NCBI GenBank assembly: GCA_025093985.1
Contig: JACAAK010000032.1
Span: 1-43,878 of the forward strand
DNA length: 43,878 bases
Reading direction: 5' to 3'
From: Calvatia gigantea
Lineage: Eukaryota > Basidiomycota > Agaricomycetes > Agaricales > Lycoperdaceae
Shown here piece after piece: positions 21,122-30,762 of the stretch (position 1 is its first letter; every line of letters starts with the position of its first letter). The notes under the pieces were generated by a model. The model did not search any database, was not told the origin of the DNA, and worked only from the letters and a program-made list of their open reading frames with translations. The translations under genes were made by a program, and so were the position numbers.

Positions 21122-23528
21122 ATTGTCCTCCATGACTGGAAACTCTGGTACAGTGCACTCCTTGAAAAGAATGTGGGGTGTAGGACCATGTTCAGGATTT
21201 GGCAGCCAGCACATAAAGGGTGGGCTAAATAGTTTCTTTGCAGATGTCAGCCACATTTTATTAACCTGGGTGTATGGCATCCACTCCCACCTCCTAATTC
21301 ACTCAAATAGCTTGTCCTGGACAGCTTTGATGACTACCTCACCCTTTCGACCCCAATTCCTCTGCAACATCTTTGCCCACTGATCATAGTACTGAGCTTG
21401 ACCAGATTTTTGAACCCACAAGGGTACAGTCATACCATGGCAAAGGAAGGGCCAATTAAAGCTTCTCTTCCAGTTAGCCTCAGTTGCATTCTTGTAATGA
21501 ATGGCTTGGAAGGTTTTGGAGAGTTGAAGATTCATGTAAGGGTCTTCTTTTCCTGAGCACCACTGAATGTTATTGAGCCTCATGTATGAGGGCTTAGTAG
21601 GTCCTCGTGGATTGGGGAATTTTGAAGTGAGATCAGCGACAAACTGGTGCTACAGGGCAGAAAGTTCCGTGTCAGGGTCCTGCAGCACATCTTCAGGTAG
21701 AGGGTCTTGGTCTTCAGTGTCAGATCCATTGTCCTGCATGGAAGGGACAAAGGCATTCCCAAGAGCACTAAGCTGGAATAAATTTGGCTCTGGTTCACCA
21801 GTTGCATTGATATATAATGGGACTTGGCATTTGGCTGTTGTAGAATGCCAAGTGCAGATGAGATTTCTATCGATGACCCTACTTTCCTGATACCTTGCCT
21901 GGACCTCCTTGGGTGTCACAGCATTGAACCAAAATTTGAATACAGATTCTGAAAGTACTGAATTTCCATAGCACATGCGAGGGACACTGCCAAGTTGGAG
22001 TCGTCAAAGGAAAACACAGCCATATGGATTGAAAGGGACTTGTTGAGGGATCAATTGATCTTCATCCATCCAGGCAGGTTGGATGGGGACATTGAAAGCA
22101 AGGGTGTTTTGCTCTACATCATCAGCCTCTGTAATTGGGAGGGCAGCCTCCATAAGGTTCCTTGATGCTGGACTATCGCCAGGCTGAGTGTGTAAAATGT
22201 TGACCAACCACACACATGCAGCAGTCAGGAGGAGGGCTTCAGAGGTAAAGTGATGTGAAAACTCCCCACGCTATTGAAGGGAGAGCACTCAACTCATTCT
22301 GATCAGTCGAATGATGCGGAAATTCCTGAGGATGACCAGTAAGTATCAGAATTAGAGTAAAGTAAATCCCAAAAGACTCACCACCATTCAAGGCCACTGA
22401 ACACACAGAGGCACCTGTGGATCACCTCTACATCAAAGTGTACAAGGACTTAGTTTGCATAGCAGTAGGAAACACAAACTTCAAGGTGAGCACTTGAGCC
22501 ATTTGTCTGAGTGGCCACCTCATAGATATTGTGGAGGCCATTGATCATTTTGCAAGCTTGTATAGCACCTAATGCTTCTCTAGTGGTGAGGAATTTCACA
22601 TGATGGAAACTATTGGGGTTGTACACAACAGACTTGTCAGTGGTGTAGGCTTGCAGGTAAAGTGCCTTGAAGGGACCTTGTGCTTGAGTGCCAGGTGTAA
22701 TGCGAAACCTGCTAATGGCAGTCAGGTGGCTGGCCAAGTTCCTTGAGTACTTGCTAGAGCCAACCTTTGTGATCCTCTCTGCATGTCACATCTGAATTTG
22801 CAGTGCCTGTGCAACAACAAGGGCATAAGATGCTGTGGTCCACTGAAGGCACTGTAGTCCCTTGTAGTCACTAAATATCTGGACACCAACATCAATGTAC
22901 CAATCCCCTGCATCCTGAGCATTCTGAATGAGCTGAGCATTGGAAAAGAATCGAGTGAGGTAATACTCTGCTGAGTGAGGGTTGACTTGGTGGGGTGTGG
23001 TATGTTTGACACCTTGTATCATGTGCATAATGAAAAAGTCCCTCATCCAGGCCAGGTTTCCATCTCTTCTATCAACAAATGGATCTTGGTCTAATTCAGT
23101 GTGAACATCATCCATGAGCCTGCCAATGATCTCTTGGGGGAGCATCTTGGTTGCCCAGGATTGTTTCCCACTGGCTTTTGTAGCATGGGCAGTCTCCGTT
23201 GTGCAGTCAGCTGGCCATTCATTGGCAATAGCACTTCTGAGGAGACAAACGATAGCAGGGCAGAGGCCATTGACATACCACACATTGCACTGTGCTTCAG
23301 TCAAGCGGTAAGGGCATGGATCTTTAGAGTGTTCAGGGGTCCAGAGTCCAGGGAAGAATATGTTCAGGTGGTGTTTTGTACTGAATGAACCAAATTTAAA
23401 GTTTGGAATATGGTGGTATTTGATGTCCATTGGCTCCTGAAATAATAAGTTAGCTGCCAGATAATACTGGATAGCACAGCAAACTTACCCCTTCATAGTA
23501 AATTGTCCAAGTTATGTGGATCAAGTCA
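21122..23528 (-). pseudogene. Broken multi-exon hypothetical gene, 5' end lost at the satellite array
   Basis: I do not recognise a named family. A short upstream exon (about 23528-23489), an intron (23488-23437, GTAAGT donor), a long exon (23436-22382), an intron (22381-22326, GTGAGT donor) and a second long exon (22325 to about 21122) fit together in frame. The protein contains 'HHLNIFFPGLW', 'GDWYIDVGVQIF' and 'TWHSTTAKCQVPLYI', with an acidic stretch near the C-terminus. In-frame stops occur at 22785-22783 (TGA), 22452-22450 (TAA), near 22290 (a TGA and a TAG), 22006-22004 (TGA), 21652-21650 (TAG) and 21301-21299 (TGA). All fit C-to-T changes of Arg or Gln codons. The style resembles uncharacterised proteins that I associate, from memory only, with repeats of mushroom genomes. 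Confidence 0.6.
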
Positions 23529-23993
23529 TGTGTAAGATCTTATGCATACCATCTGTCCAAGGTGAATAGGTGTACGAGATCTTATACATCTATGTACCAT
23601 TTGTCCAAGACAAATAGTGCATATGAGATATTACCATTCCATGCACAATTCATCCAAGACAAATGGTGTGTACAAGATCTTGCCCATCTACCTGCCATTT
23701 GTCCAGGATGAACAATGGGTACAAGGTCTTACCATTCCACACACAATTCATCTTGGATGAATGATGCATATGAGATTCTATGTATGCCATCCATGTACCA
23801 TTCACCTTGGGTGAATGGTGCATATGAGATCTTACATATCAATGTACCATTCGTCCAAGACAAATGATGTGTATGAAATCTTATACATCTGTGCCCCATT
23901 CATTCAAGACAAATGATATGTATGAAATCTTACACATCTGTGCCCCATGCATCCAAGATGAATAATGCATATGAAATCTTGCACATCCATGCC
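23529..23993. repeat. Palindromic minisatellite array, part 1 (degenerate)
   Basis: Repeated units of roughly 50-60 bp are built around ACCATTTGTCCAAGACAAATGGT-like palindromes joined by AAATCTTACACATCCATG-like spacers. The units are diverged. The array is interrupted by a solo LTR (23999-24304) and a Tc1 element (24569-26173). Confidence 0.8.
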
Positions 23994-23998
23994 CTATT

Positions 23999-24304
23999 TG
24001 TTATGGTTTTCTACCAATCAAGTCATACTCCATCATCATCTGCATTCTTATCCATTAGTACATTTGTTTCAGTTATTCCTGTTGAGCGATCTCTATCCCT
24101 GACTCATGTTAACTACTATGCTAGCCTGATTGGACATTTCATGTAGTTACCCCATCCATTCAACTGGATGACTTCCCCTATTTAAGCATACATACATCTA
24201 CTATATTTAGTATGCTTAACCACCTTTGTTTCCTCTCCCCTTACTCACCCTCAAGTCTTAGCCTAAGCTGCAACCTGAGGTCTTATCAGACTAAGGTCAT
24301 AACA
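23999..24304 (+). repeat. Solo LTR of the chromovirus family, TSD CTATT
   Basis: This 306-bp LTR reads TGTTATGG...GGTCATAACA and is flanked by CTATT at 23994-23998 and 24305-24309. It keeps TATTTAAGC and a decayed GTATGCTTAACC, the counterpart of the self-priming motif with its CpG lost. It is inserted in the minisatellite. Confidence 0.92.
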
Positions 24305-24309
24305 CTATT

Positions 24310-24566
24310 CGTCCAAGATGAATGATGTGTATGAAATCTTACACATCCATATACCATTTGTCTTGGACGAATGGTGCATGAAATATTACACATCCATGTA
24401 CCATTTGTCTTGGACAAATGGTGCACGAAATATTACACATCCATGTACCATTTGTCTTGGACGAATGGTGCATGAAATATTACACATCCATGTACCATTT
24501 GTCTTGGACAAATGGTGCACGAAATATTACACATCCATGTACCATTTGTCTTGGACAAACAATGCA
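24310..24566. repeat. Palindromic minisatellite array, part 2 (regular 47-bp units)
   Basis: About five near-identical 47-bp units each contain ACCATTTGTCTTGGACAAATGGT (or the GACGAATGGT variant) and ACGAAATATTACACATCC. The units are more alike than in the flanking parts, so this part was homogenised most recently. The long frame that runs through it is a by-product of the repeat. Confidence 0.88.
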
Positions 24567-24568
24567 TA

Positions 24569-24780
24569 CAGTAAGGGACAAAACCGTTCCAATGTTTTGA
24601 ACTTTTCAGAAGATCAGCTCATAACTCAAGGACTACTGTGGCTGTGCACTTCCTAATTTAATTGTAGATAGTCCAGTATCTTATCTAATCATATGCAAAG
24701 TATGATTATGTAATCCTTTGTTTTGGGGGAGTTATTAATTAATTAATATTTTAAGTACATTGGAACAGTTTTGTCCCTCT
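24569..24780 (+). repeat. Left terminal inverted repeat of the Tc1 element
   Basis: It starts CAGTAAGGGACAAAACCG and ends CAGTTTTGTCCCTCT. The inner 20 bases are an inverted copy of the tip, so this arm alone has the shape of a 212-bp MITE. Confidence 0.92.
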
Positions 24781-24856
24781 CAAATTCTGAGCACATGACT
24801 TCGTTTATTGCAATCAAATAAATACAAATAAAATCATGTGACCATGTAGGGTGATG

Positions 24857-24862
24857 TATAAA
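24857..24862 (+). promoter_or_regulatory. TATA box of the transposase gene
   Basis: TATAAA lies 62 bp upstream of the ATG at 24919 and overlaps the upstream in-frame ATG at 24862. If it is used, transcripts start near 24885-24890 and cannot contain the 24862 ATG, which favours the start at 24919. Confidence 0.5.
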
Positions 24863-24918
24863 TGGATGTGCTTATTCTCAGGTGCAAATTAACTCCCCCA
24901 CTATACCTTTACAACTAT

Positions 24919-25935
24919 ATGCGCTCTCTTTCCTCTACTCAGACCAATAGAGTCCTCTCTTACCTGGACCAAGGGAAATCTGCTCATCATATTGCTTCTA
25001 TTACTGGTCTGGGAGTCAGTACTATTTCTAGGATTCGCTCCAAACATAGATCAACACTTTCCAAATCTGTTGGTGGCTGCCCATCTAAACTTTCTCCCTC
25101 TGATATCCACTATTCTGTTCGCCTCATCACCTCTCGCAAGGCTGACAATGCCTCCCAAGTCACCAAATCACTTCAAAATGTTATTGCCCAGCCTGTATCC
25201 ACCAAAACAGTGCGCAGGGCACTCAGAGGAGCTGGAATGAAGGCTGTAGTCAAGCGGAAACGACCTAAACTTACTGCTGTCCATAGGAGGAAAAGGTTGG
25301 AGTGGGCAGAAGCACATGTTAACTGGACCCTGAAGGACTGGAAGAGGGTTATTTGGACAGATGAGTCCAAAATCAATCGGTTTGGATCAGATGGAAGGGT
25401 TTGGGTATGGAAAAAGGCAGGAGAGGGGCTGAATGATAGATTGGTTGAGGGAACAGTCAAGTTTGGTGGAGGAAATGTGATGATCTGGGGTTGTATGCTG
25501 TGGGATGGAGTGGGGTTTGCCACTAAAATTGAAGGGAAGATGGATGCTGACCTTTATGTTCAAATTTTGGGGGATGAACTAAAGAGGAGCATCAGGTGGT
25601 ATGGGAAGAATGAGGAGGATATGGTCTTCCAACAGGACAATGACCCCAAACACAAGAGCAAAAAGGCTACAAACTGGCTAGATGAGTCTGAATTGGAGGT
25701 TATGGTATGGCCCCCACAGTCTCCAGACCTTAATCCCATTGAACATCTCTGGACTCACCTCAAGAATAAGCTGGGAGAGTATGATACTCCTCCTGATAGC
25801 ATGAATACCCTATGGGAGAGGATACAAAAGGAGTGGGATGACATAGAACCAGAAGTGTGTCAGAATCTGATAGAGAGTATGCCTAGGAGGGTCCAGGCAG
25901 TTTTACAGGCCAAGGGAGCTTATACCAGGTACTAG
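24919..25935 (+). CDS. Tc1-like DD34E transposase
   Basis: This is a cut-and-paste transposase of 338 residues from the ATG at 24919; the frame is open from an ATG at 24862, which would add 19 residues. The N-terminus has a helix-turn-helix of the Tc1 type ('HHIASITGLGVSTISRI') and a second DNA-binding segment ('VSTKTVRRALRGAGM'). The catalytic core has 'WTDESKINRFG' (first Asp), 'FQQDNDPKHKSK' (second Asp) and 'PPQSPDLNPIEHLW' (Glu), with 34 residues between the second Asp and the Glu. 'WVWKK' and 'MIWGC' are typical of the family. There are no stops or frameshifts, unlike almost every other gene in the left part of the window. It should bind the nested terminal repeats on either side. Confidence 0.95.
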   Translation: MRSLSSTQTNRVLSYLDQGKSAHHIASITGLGVSTISRIRSKHRSTLSKSVGGCPSKLSPSDIHYSVRLITSRKADNASQVTKSLQNVIAQPVSTKTVRRALRGAGMKAVVKRKRPKLTAVHRRKRLEWAEAHVNWTLKDWKRVIWTDESKINRFGSDGRVWVWKKAGEGLNDRLVEGTVKFGGGNVMIWGCMLWDGVGFATKIEGKMDADLYVQILGDELKRSIRWYGKNEEDMVFQQDNDPKHKSKKATNWLDESELEVMVWPPQSPDLNPIEHLWTHLKNKLGEYDTPPDSMNTLWERIQKEWDDIEPEVCQNLIESMPRRVQAVLQAKGAYTRY

Positions 25936-25961
25936 AATACCCATTTTGTATATAAATTTCA

Positions 25962-26173
25962 AGAGGGACAAAACTGTTCCAATGCACTTAAAATATTAAT
26001 TAATTAATAACTCCCCTAAAACAAAGGATTACATAATCATACTTTGCATATGATTAGATAAGATACTGGACTATCTACAATTAAATTAGGAAGTGCACAG
26101 CCACAGTAGTCCTTGAGATATGAGCTGATCTTCTGAGAAGTTCAAAACATTGGAACGGTTTTGTCCCTTACTG
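25962..26173 (-). repeat. Right terminal inverted repeat of the Tc1 element
   Basis: It is the reverse complement of 24569-24780 with few mismatches, for example A for G in the CTTTGTTTTRGGGGAG segment. It also begins and ends with inverted copies of the AGGGACAAAAC motif. Confidence 0.92.
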
Positions 26174-26175
26174 TA

Positions 26176-26960
26176 TGAAATCTTATGCATCCATCACATC
26201 CATGTACCATTTGTCTTGGACGAATGATGTGTGAAATATTGCACATCCATTTACCATTTGTCTTGGATGAATGATGCATATGAAATCTTATGCATCCATT
26301 ACATCCATGTACCATTCATCTTGGACAAATGATGTGTATGAAATCTTACACATTGATGAATAATGCATATGAAATCTTGTGCATCCATATACTATTTACC
26401 ATTTGTCTTGGATGAATAATGTATATGAAATCTTATACATCCATGCCCTATTCATCTTGGACAAATGATGTGTGAAATATTACATATCCATGTACCATTC
26501 GTCTTGGACAAATGATGCATATGAGATCTTACACATCCACACACAATTCATCTAAGATGAATGATGTATGTGAGGTCTTATGCATCCATGCATAATTCAT
26601 CCAAGACAAATGATGTATGTGAGGTCTTATACATTCACACACAATTCATCTTGGATGAATGATGTATGTGAGATCTTACACATCCATGCCCCATTCATCT
26701 TGGACAAATGGCATGTACAAGATCTTACCATTCCATGCACAATTCATCTTGGATGAATGATGTGTATGGAGTCTTACACCTCCACACACAATTCGTCCAA
26801 GATGAATGGTGTAACAAGATCTTTTGCATCCACCCACCATTCGTCCAGAATGAATGATATGCACAAAATCTTACCATTCTACACACTATTCATCCAGGAT
26901 GAATAGTACATGTTGGAACCCCTATATACTATGCCATTTGCCCCCAATGAATGGCATGCA
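26176..26960. repeat. Palindromic minisatellite array, part 3
   Basis: This continues the array to the right of the Tc1 element. Units of about 48-60 bp carry cores such as ATTCATCTTGGATGAATGAT and spacers such as GAGATCTTACACATCCA, and decay gradually towards 26960. Isolated cores occur later near 27075, 28665 and, with CpG kept, at 42156-42400. Confidence 0.85.
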
Positions 26961-27757
26961 TTGGGTCAGGTTCAGGTTCTCAACCGGACCAATGTAGGCA
27001 TATATTCTCTTGTATGAATCCATCCAAGGTGAGAGGCATGAAATTAAGGTAGCCCAGATATATATTGCATTCTCCCTGGACGAATGCCACAAGTTCTGGG
27101 ATCTTAAATTCAGAAGTAGAGCAAGAATATAGGGCTTTCATCTAAGCCGAATACAGCCCCTTGATACTCACAATTTTATCTGAGGCAAAAAAATCCTGTG
27201 AGAAGGTACAGCATTTATCCAATGGTTGGTTGACCCAAGAGTGCACCCACATTCTCAGTTGCAAAAGAGCATGTTTTATTGAGGAACTAGGCACCTCAAT
27301 GAACAGGTGATTGTAATTTGGTTTAACCATACACCTTATTTCCTATGCACTACAAAACCCACCCAACAGGGGAGCTAAGGTTTGCTGAGTACAAACAAAC
27401 TACTTAAGTACTCTATTTAAAACCATGAAGCAGTGCAGAAATTAAACTATGAAAGGAGGAATGCTGGGTACTGTATTTTACACCCAGCCTGCATTCCACC
27501 CTTACATCTACTGGGCACTTTGCTAATGACTTCCCAGTCATTCCAAAGGGGAAACTCCAGCAACCACCAAATACATGAGAAATGTCCAAAACAAATGTCC
27601 AAAAACAACAAAGAGACAACAAATGGGTTGCCATGTGTGAGTGTACAGCAGAGCACTCATCTTGGTAGAGCATAGCAGTGAAGGAGAAGATAAGCACCAA
27701 ATGGTGGAGTGTGGTGAAAATGAGGCTGGCAGAAGGAATGGAATAGTGCATGGCAAT
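26961..27757. other. No gene seen; contains one copy of a TGTAAGGG repeat
   Basis: This is decayed sequence without a coherent reading frame. Bases 27387-27515 are repeated at 28530-28637. On the minus strand both start TGTAAGGGTGGAATG and share CATAGTTTAATTTCTGCACTG and ACTTAAGTAG. A TG start and a promoter-like AT-rich middle suggest the end of an LTR from another retroelement family. Confidence 0.45.
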
Positions 27758-28063
27758 TGTTGTGAACCTTTGTCTATTCATATCCACTCCATACCTGTCT
27801 GCATTCTACTATGCCTTGTACCTGTTTCAGCTATTCCAGTCCAGCAATCTCCGAGTATTGACTCACATTGACTACTGTGCCATTATCATTGGACGTTCCA
27901 TGTAGTTACCTCCATCTGTTCAACTGGATGCCTACCATATTTAAGCATACATACACACTCCTGTATTCGGTATGCTTAACCACTTAGTTCTCCCCTCCCT
28001 TACTCGCTCTCAAGTCTTAGCCTAAGTTGCAACCTGAGGTTTACTCAGACTAAGGTCGTAACA
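27758..28063 (+). repeat. Solo LTR of the chromovirus family, TSD GCAAT
   Basis: This 306-bp LTR reads TGTTGTGAACC...GGTCGTAACA and is flanked by GCAAT at 27753-27757 and 28064-28068. It keeps TATTTAAGC and GTATGCTTAACC and some CpGs. The perfect duplication shows that it came from one insertion followed by LTR-LTR recombination. Confidence 0.92.
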
Positions 28064-28068
28064 GCAAT

Positions 28069-29003
28069 GCACAAGCAACATGCAGCATCAGCAGCTACAG
28101 GATGAACAGGTTGAGTCTGGAGGCTTGAAGTATTGGACTGTGTACAAAGTTCAGCAGAAGAGTACAAGACTCATGGTGCCAGGCTAGGTAATGGAGTCTG
28201 AGCATGATGGTAGAGTCTGAAGACTCGGAACATAGACTGCTTGACTCAGTCTGAGCGAGAGAATGAGGTTGAGGAAGGTGGCCCCTTGAGGTGGGCTCCA
28301 GTTGAAGGGAAGTGAGCTCACTCAATGATAAAGGGAGCAATTGTATTCCACCAATTGCAGGGACCCTTTCCTTTGACCTCAGGGTAGGATACAAGTATAT
28401 CATAGCCTAGAGTGTGTGTGGTTGGTACAACGCCACCAGGGTGTATGAGTAAGCAAACAAGTGAATGAGTTAGACCATATGATAATCATTCTGAGACAGT
28501 TGGAATCAGGGTGAGACATTCCTCTTGTGGAGAGCTGAGTACAAAGAGCTACTTAAGTATACAGTGCAGAAATTAAACTATGAAGGAAGGAATGCTGGAT
28601 GCCATATTTTGTGCACAGCCTACATTCCACCCTTACAGTACTAGTCTTCCACACACACACATTTATCCAGGATGAATGCATACAACAACAGCCACTGGTC
28701 GGTTGTGCATGGCTGCAGACCCACCAGTTTGTTGAGGGTAAATTGTGCACAGTGTCTTTGTCTTGAATGAAGTTGTCTTGAATGAAGTTGTCTTTGTCTT
28801 AGACAAAGTTAACTGATGGCACCATTGCATAACTGATGGCACCATTGCATACCACCTATTCTGGCACATCATTAAGCAACATTGCAAAGAGGTGGACCAT
28901 TCATCTGCCTTGCACAATGATGTTGTGTAGTAGGAACTTAATAACATGTAGGACATTGAATATGGTGTGCACAAGGCACCTAGTTGGTTAGTTGGTTAGT
29001 TAG
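28069..29003. other. No gene seen; repeat fragments
   Basis: It contains the second TGTAAGGG repeat copy (28530-28637), a (CA)n run near 28650, a single minisatellite core near 28665, a 21-bp tandem duplication (TGATGGCACCATTGCATAAC) near 28813-28855 and a (TTAGTTGG)n-like run near 28982-29007. No frame looks coding. Confidence 0.4.
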
Positions 29004-30762
29004 TTAGACAACGACAGCAGTAACAACAGTAGGAATAAAGGTCACAGTAGGGCCAAGTCCATCATTTTTTCCCAGCTCTTTGTAGATGACATCATCACCT
29101 TCTTGTCCAACATAGTCTTCAGATATCTCTTTCACAGCAGCAGCAGTGGCAGCATCAGCATCAATAGCTGCCTCTTCTTCAGCTTTCGCCCTCACTTCAA
29201 TAATTTTAGTCCAATACTGAGCCCAAACAGTTGGAAGACAAGCCAAAGTTACAAATGCCAGGCCCTGCTGAAGAAAGAGTGGATCAGGGTCTTCTGGGCG
29301 ACAGTTCTGAAGGCTTGTTCCATGAAGCTGGTGGGGCTACCACACGATGAGGGAGTTGGCACTTGCTTTGACTTGAATGCCATACTGGCCAAGATAGAAA
29401 TGTCCCCCACCAGTATCACTCCCTCGGTGAACAGCTATAAATGCAGCTGCAAATGTATGAGGTTGTTTTTCAAAATACATTGCTCTAAACTGATAATACT
29501 GTGTCAGCTCAGATAATATTGAGGAAGGACTGAGCTGATAGTGTACTAGGCATAGTTCTGGGCCATTACACCAGTTGGTGGTGCAAGCTCAGCATCGTGG
29601 AATTGGATTGTCTCATCATCGATATAAATAGAATATGTTCCTCGATTATTGCTATGGTCCTTCCAGTCAGGGGTCATTGCTGGAAAATTTCCTGACTTCA
29701 ACCAGCCAATCCACTCATTCTGAATCTCGGAGGGGAGGCACTTGTGAAGAATGTTCCAAATAAGAGTGAAAGCACTACTTTGCTCCCTCTGGAAGTTGAG
29801 GATGGCATTGTCAGGCATTTTGTGCAGGAGATTCTGGACCCAGTGGAACTGGGGGCTACTGTGAGAACTAGTAGAAAATCCAACGATGGAGAGGGCTCCA
29901 GGATCTTCCTTCTGCAGAGAAAAATTTGGATGGAGTGGCAAGAAACTAAATACAAGATATGCATATGAGAATCCCTACAAATTTCTGCAGCTCTTGTGAT
30001 TATCCTACCCAGCCACTCCAGTACCCTCACTTCATAGCAAAAGTCCTGAAGGACCATCAGGACAATTTTCCCTGAATCAGTGTCACGAACTATGGTCTCC
30101 TTGTGTACTTCAACTATCTGAATCCTATCCTCCTCCATCTTGATTGGTTTGCATCACTTGAGCCATGAGTCAGCTTGCCTTGCAATAAGAAGCCAATGTT
30201 CCCAAAAATTATATATGTTGTCACTTTCACAGATGAAGTTACTGGCTGCAGGATAAGATTGTTGGAGTTTCAGGAGTAAGATGGTGGGGAGATTAGCATT
30301 GAAATCAGCAATGGCCTCTAGCTTCCAGTGGAGCCCAAGTTGGTGGGCTGTATTGTGGCAGATGTTACAAATTTTGCTCTTTGCAACTTGAAGATGCTGG
30401 AGGGCTTCTTGCAGGATAGGCAATGCCTTGCCACTAGTGACTGCATTGTTGAGTGTGGTCATGATTTTCCAGGAGAGCAGCTCAGGTGAGATGGCAGGCT
30501 CTATCAGCACTCCCTCCTTCTTGGCTATCTAGACTAATTCATTCACAAGTATCCTCTGCAGCTCCAGGTTGGGGTCGGCGAGAAATGATTAGAGGTATCT
30601 GTCCTCATTGAGGGCCTGGATGAGAGTATCACATATGGAATAGGTAAAAGCAGGAGGCATTGCAGGAGTAGGTGGTGGTAAAAAAGAATTGGTGGTATCA
30701 CAGGATCAATCAGTAGATTGATACTGCTGCAGAAGTAGCGGCAGGCACCCAAACACAACCAC
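29004..30762 (-). pseudogene. Broken gene, C-terminus reminiscent of a double-stranded beta-helix (2OG-Fe) oxygenase
   Basis: A multi-exon minus-strand gene reads as protein through several stops. The 5' part has 'CDTLIQALNEDRYL' and 'CNICHNTAHQLGLHWKLE'; the middle has 'DDETIQFHDAELAPPTGV'; the 3' part (about 29505-29004) has 'KQPHTFAAAF', 'GGGHFYLGQYGIQVKASAN' and 'HGTSLQN'. A HxD-like 'FHDAE' followed by a late His in 'HGTSL' after beta-rich sequence suggests a 2-oxoglutarate/iron oxygenase fold, perhaps the fungal TET/JBP type. That is a weak call from pattern alone. In-frame stops include TGA and TAA near 30700 and 30590, TAG near 30531, TGA at 30156-30154 and TAG at 29339-29337. Exon joins near 29970 and 29540 are uncertain. 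Confidence 0.5.

Larger units (their letters stand above)
24569..26173 (+). mobile_element. Tc1/mariner transposon, 1605 bp, intact, TA target duplication
   Basis: The element is bounded by TA (24567-24568 and 26174-26175). Terminal inverted repeats of 212 bp lie at 24569-24780 and 25962-26173 and differ at only a handful of bases. Each inverted repeat is itself bounded by inverted copies of AGGGACAAAACYGTTCCAATG, one at the outer tip and one at the inner edge. It carries an uninterrupted transposase gene and sits in the minisatellite, so it looks young and possibly active. Confidence 0.95.

Noticed and set aside
24310..24656. A 112-codon frame rich in 'HLSWTN' / 'HIHVPFVLD' repeats
   Set aside because: It is a by-product of 47-bp tandem units; the spacers and palindromes explain it fully.
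24310..26960. Regular short palindromic repeats that look CRISPR-like
   Set aside because: The spacers are as repetitive as the cores, there are no cas genes, and the organism is a eukaryote. It is a minisatellite.
1..30762. RNA editing (U to C) that would repair all the stops
   Set aside because: No such editing is established in fungal nuclear mRNA, and frame changes and lost exon joins in the same genes point to real decay.
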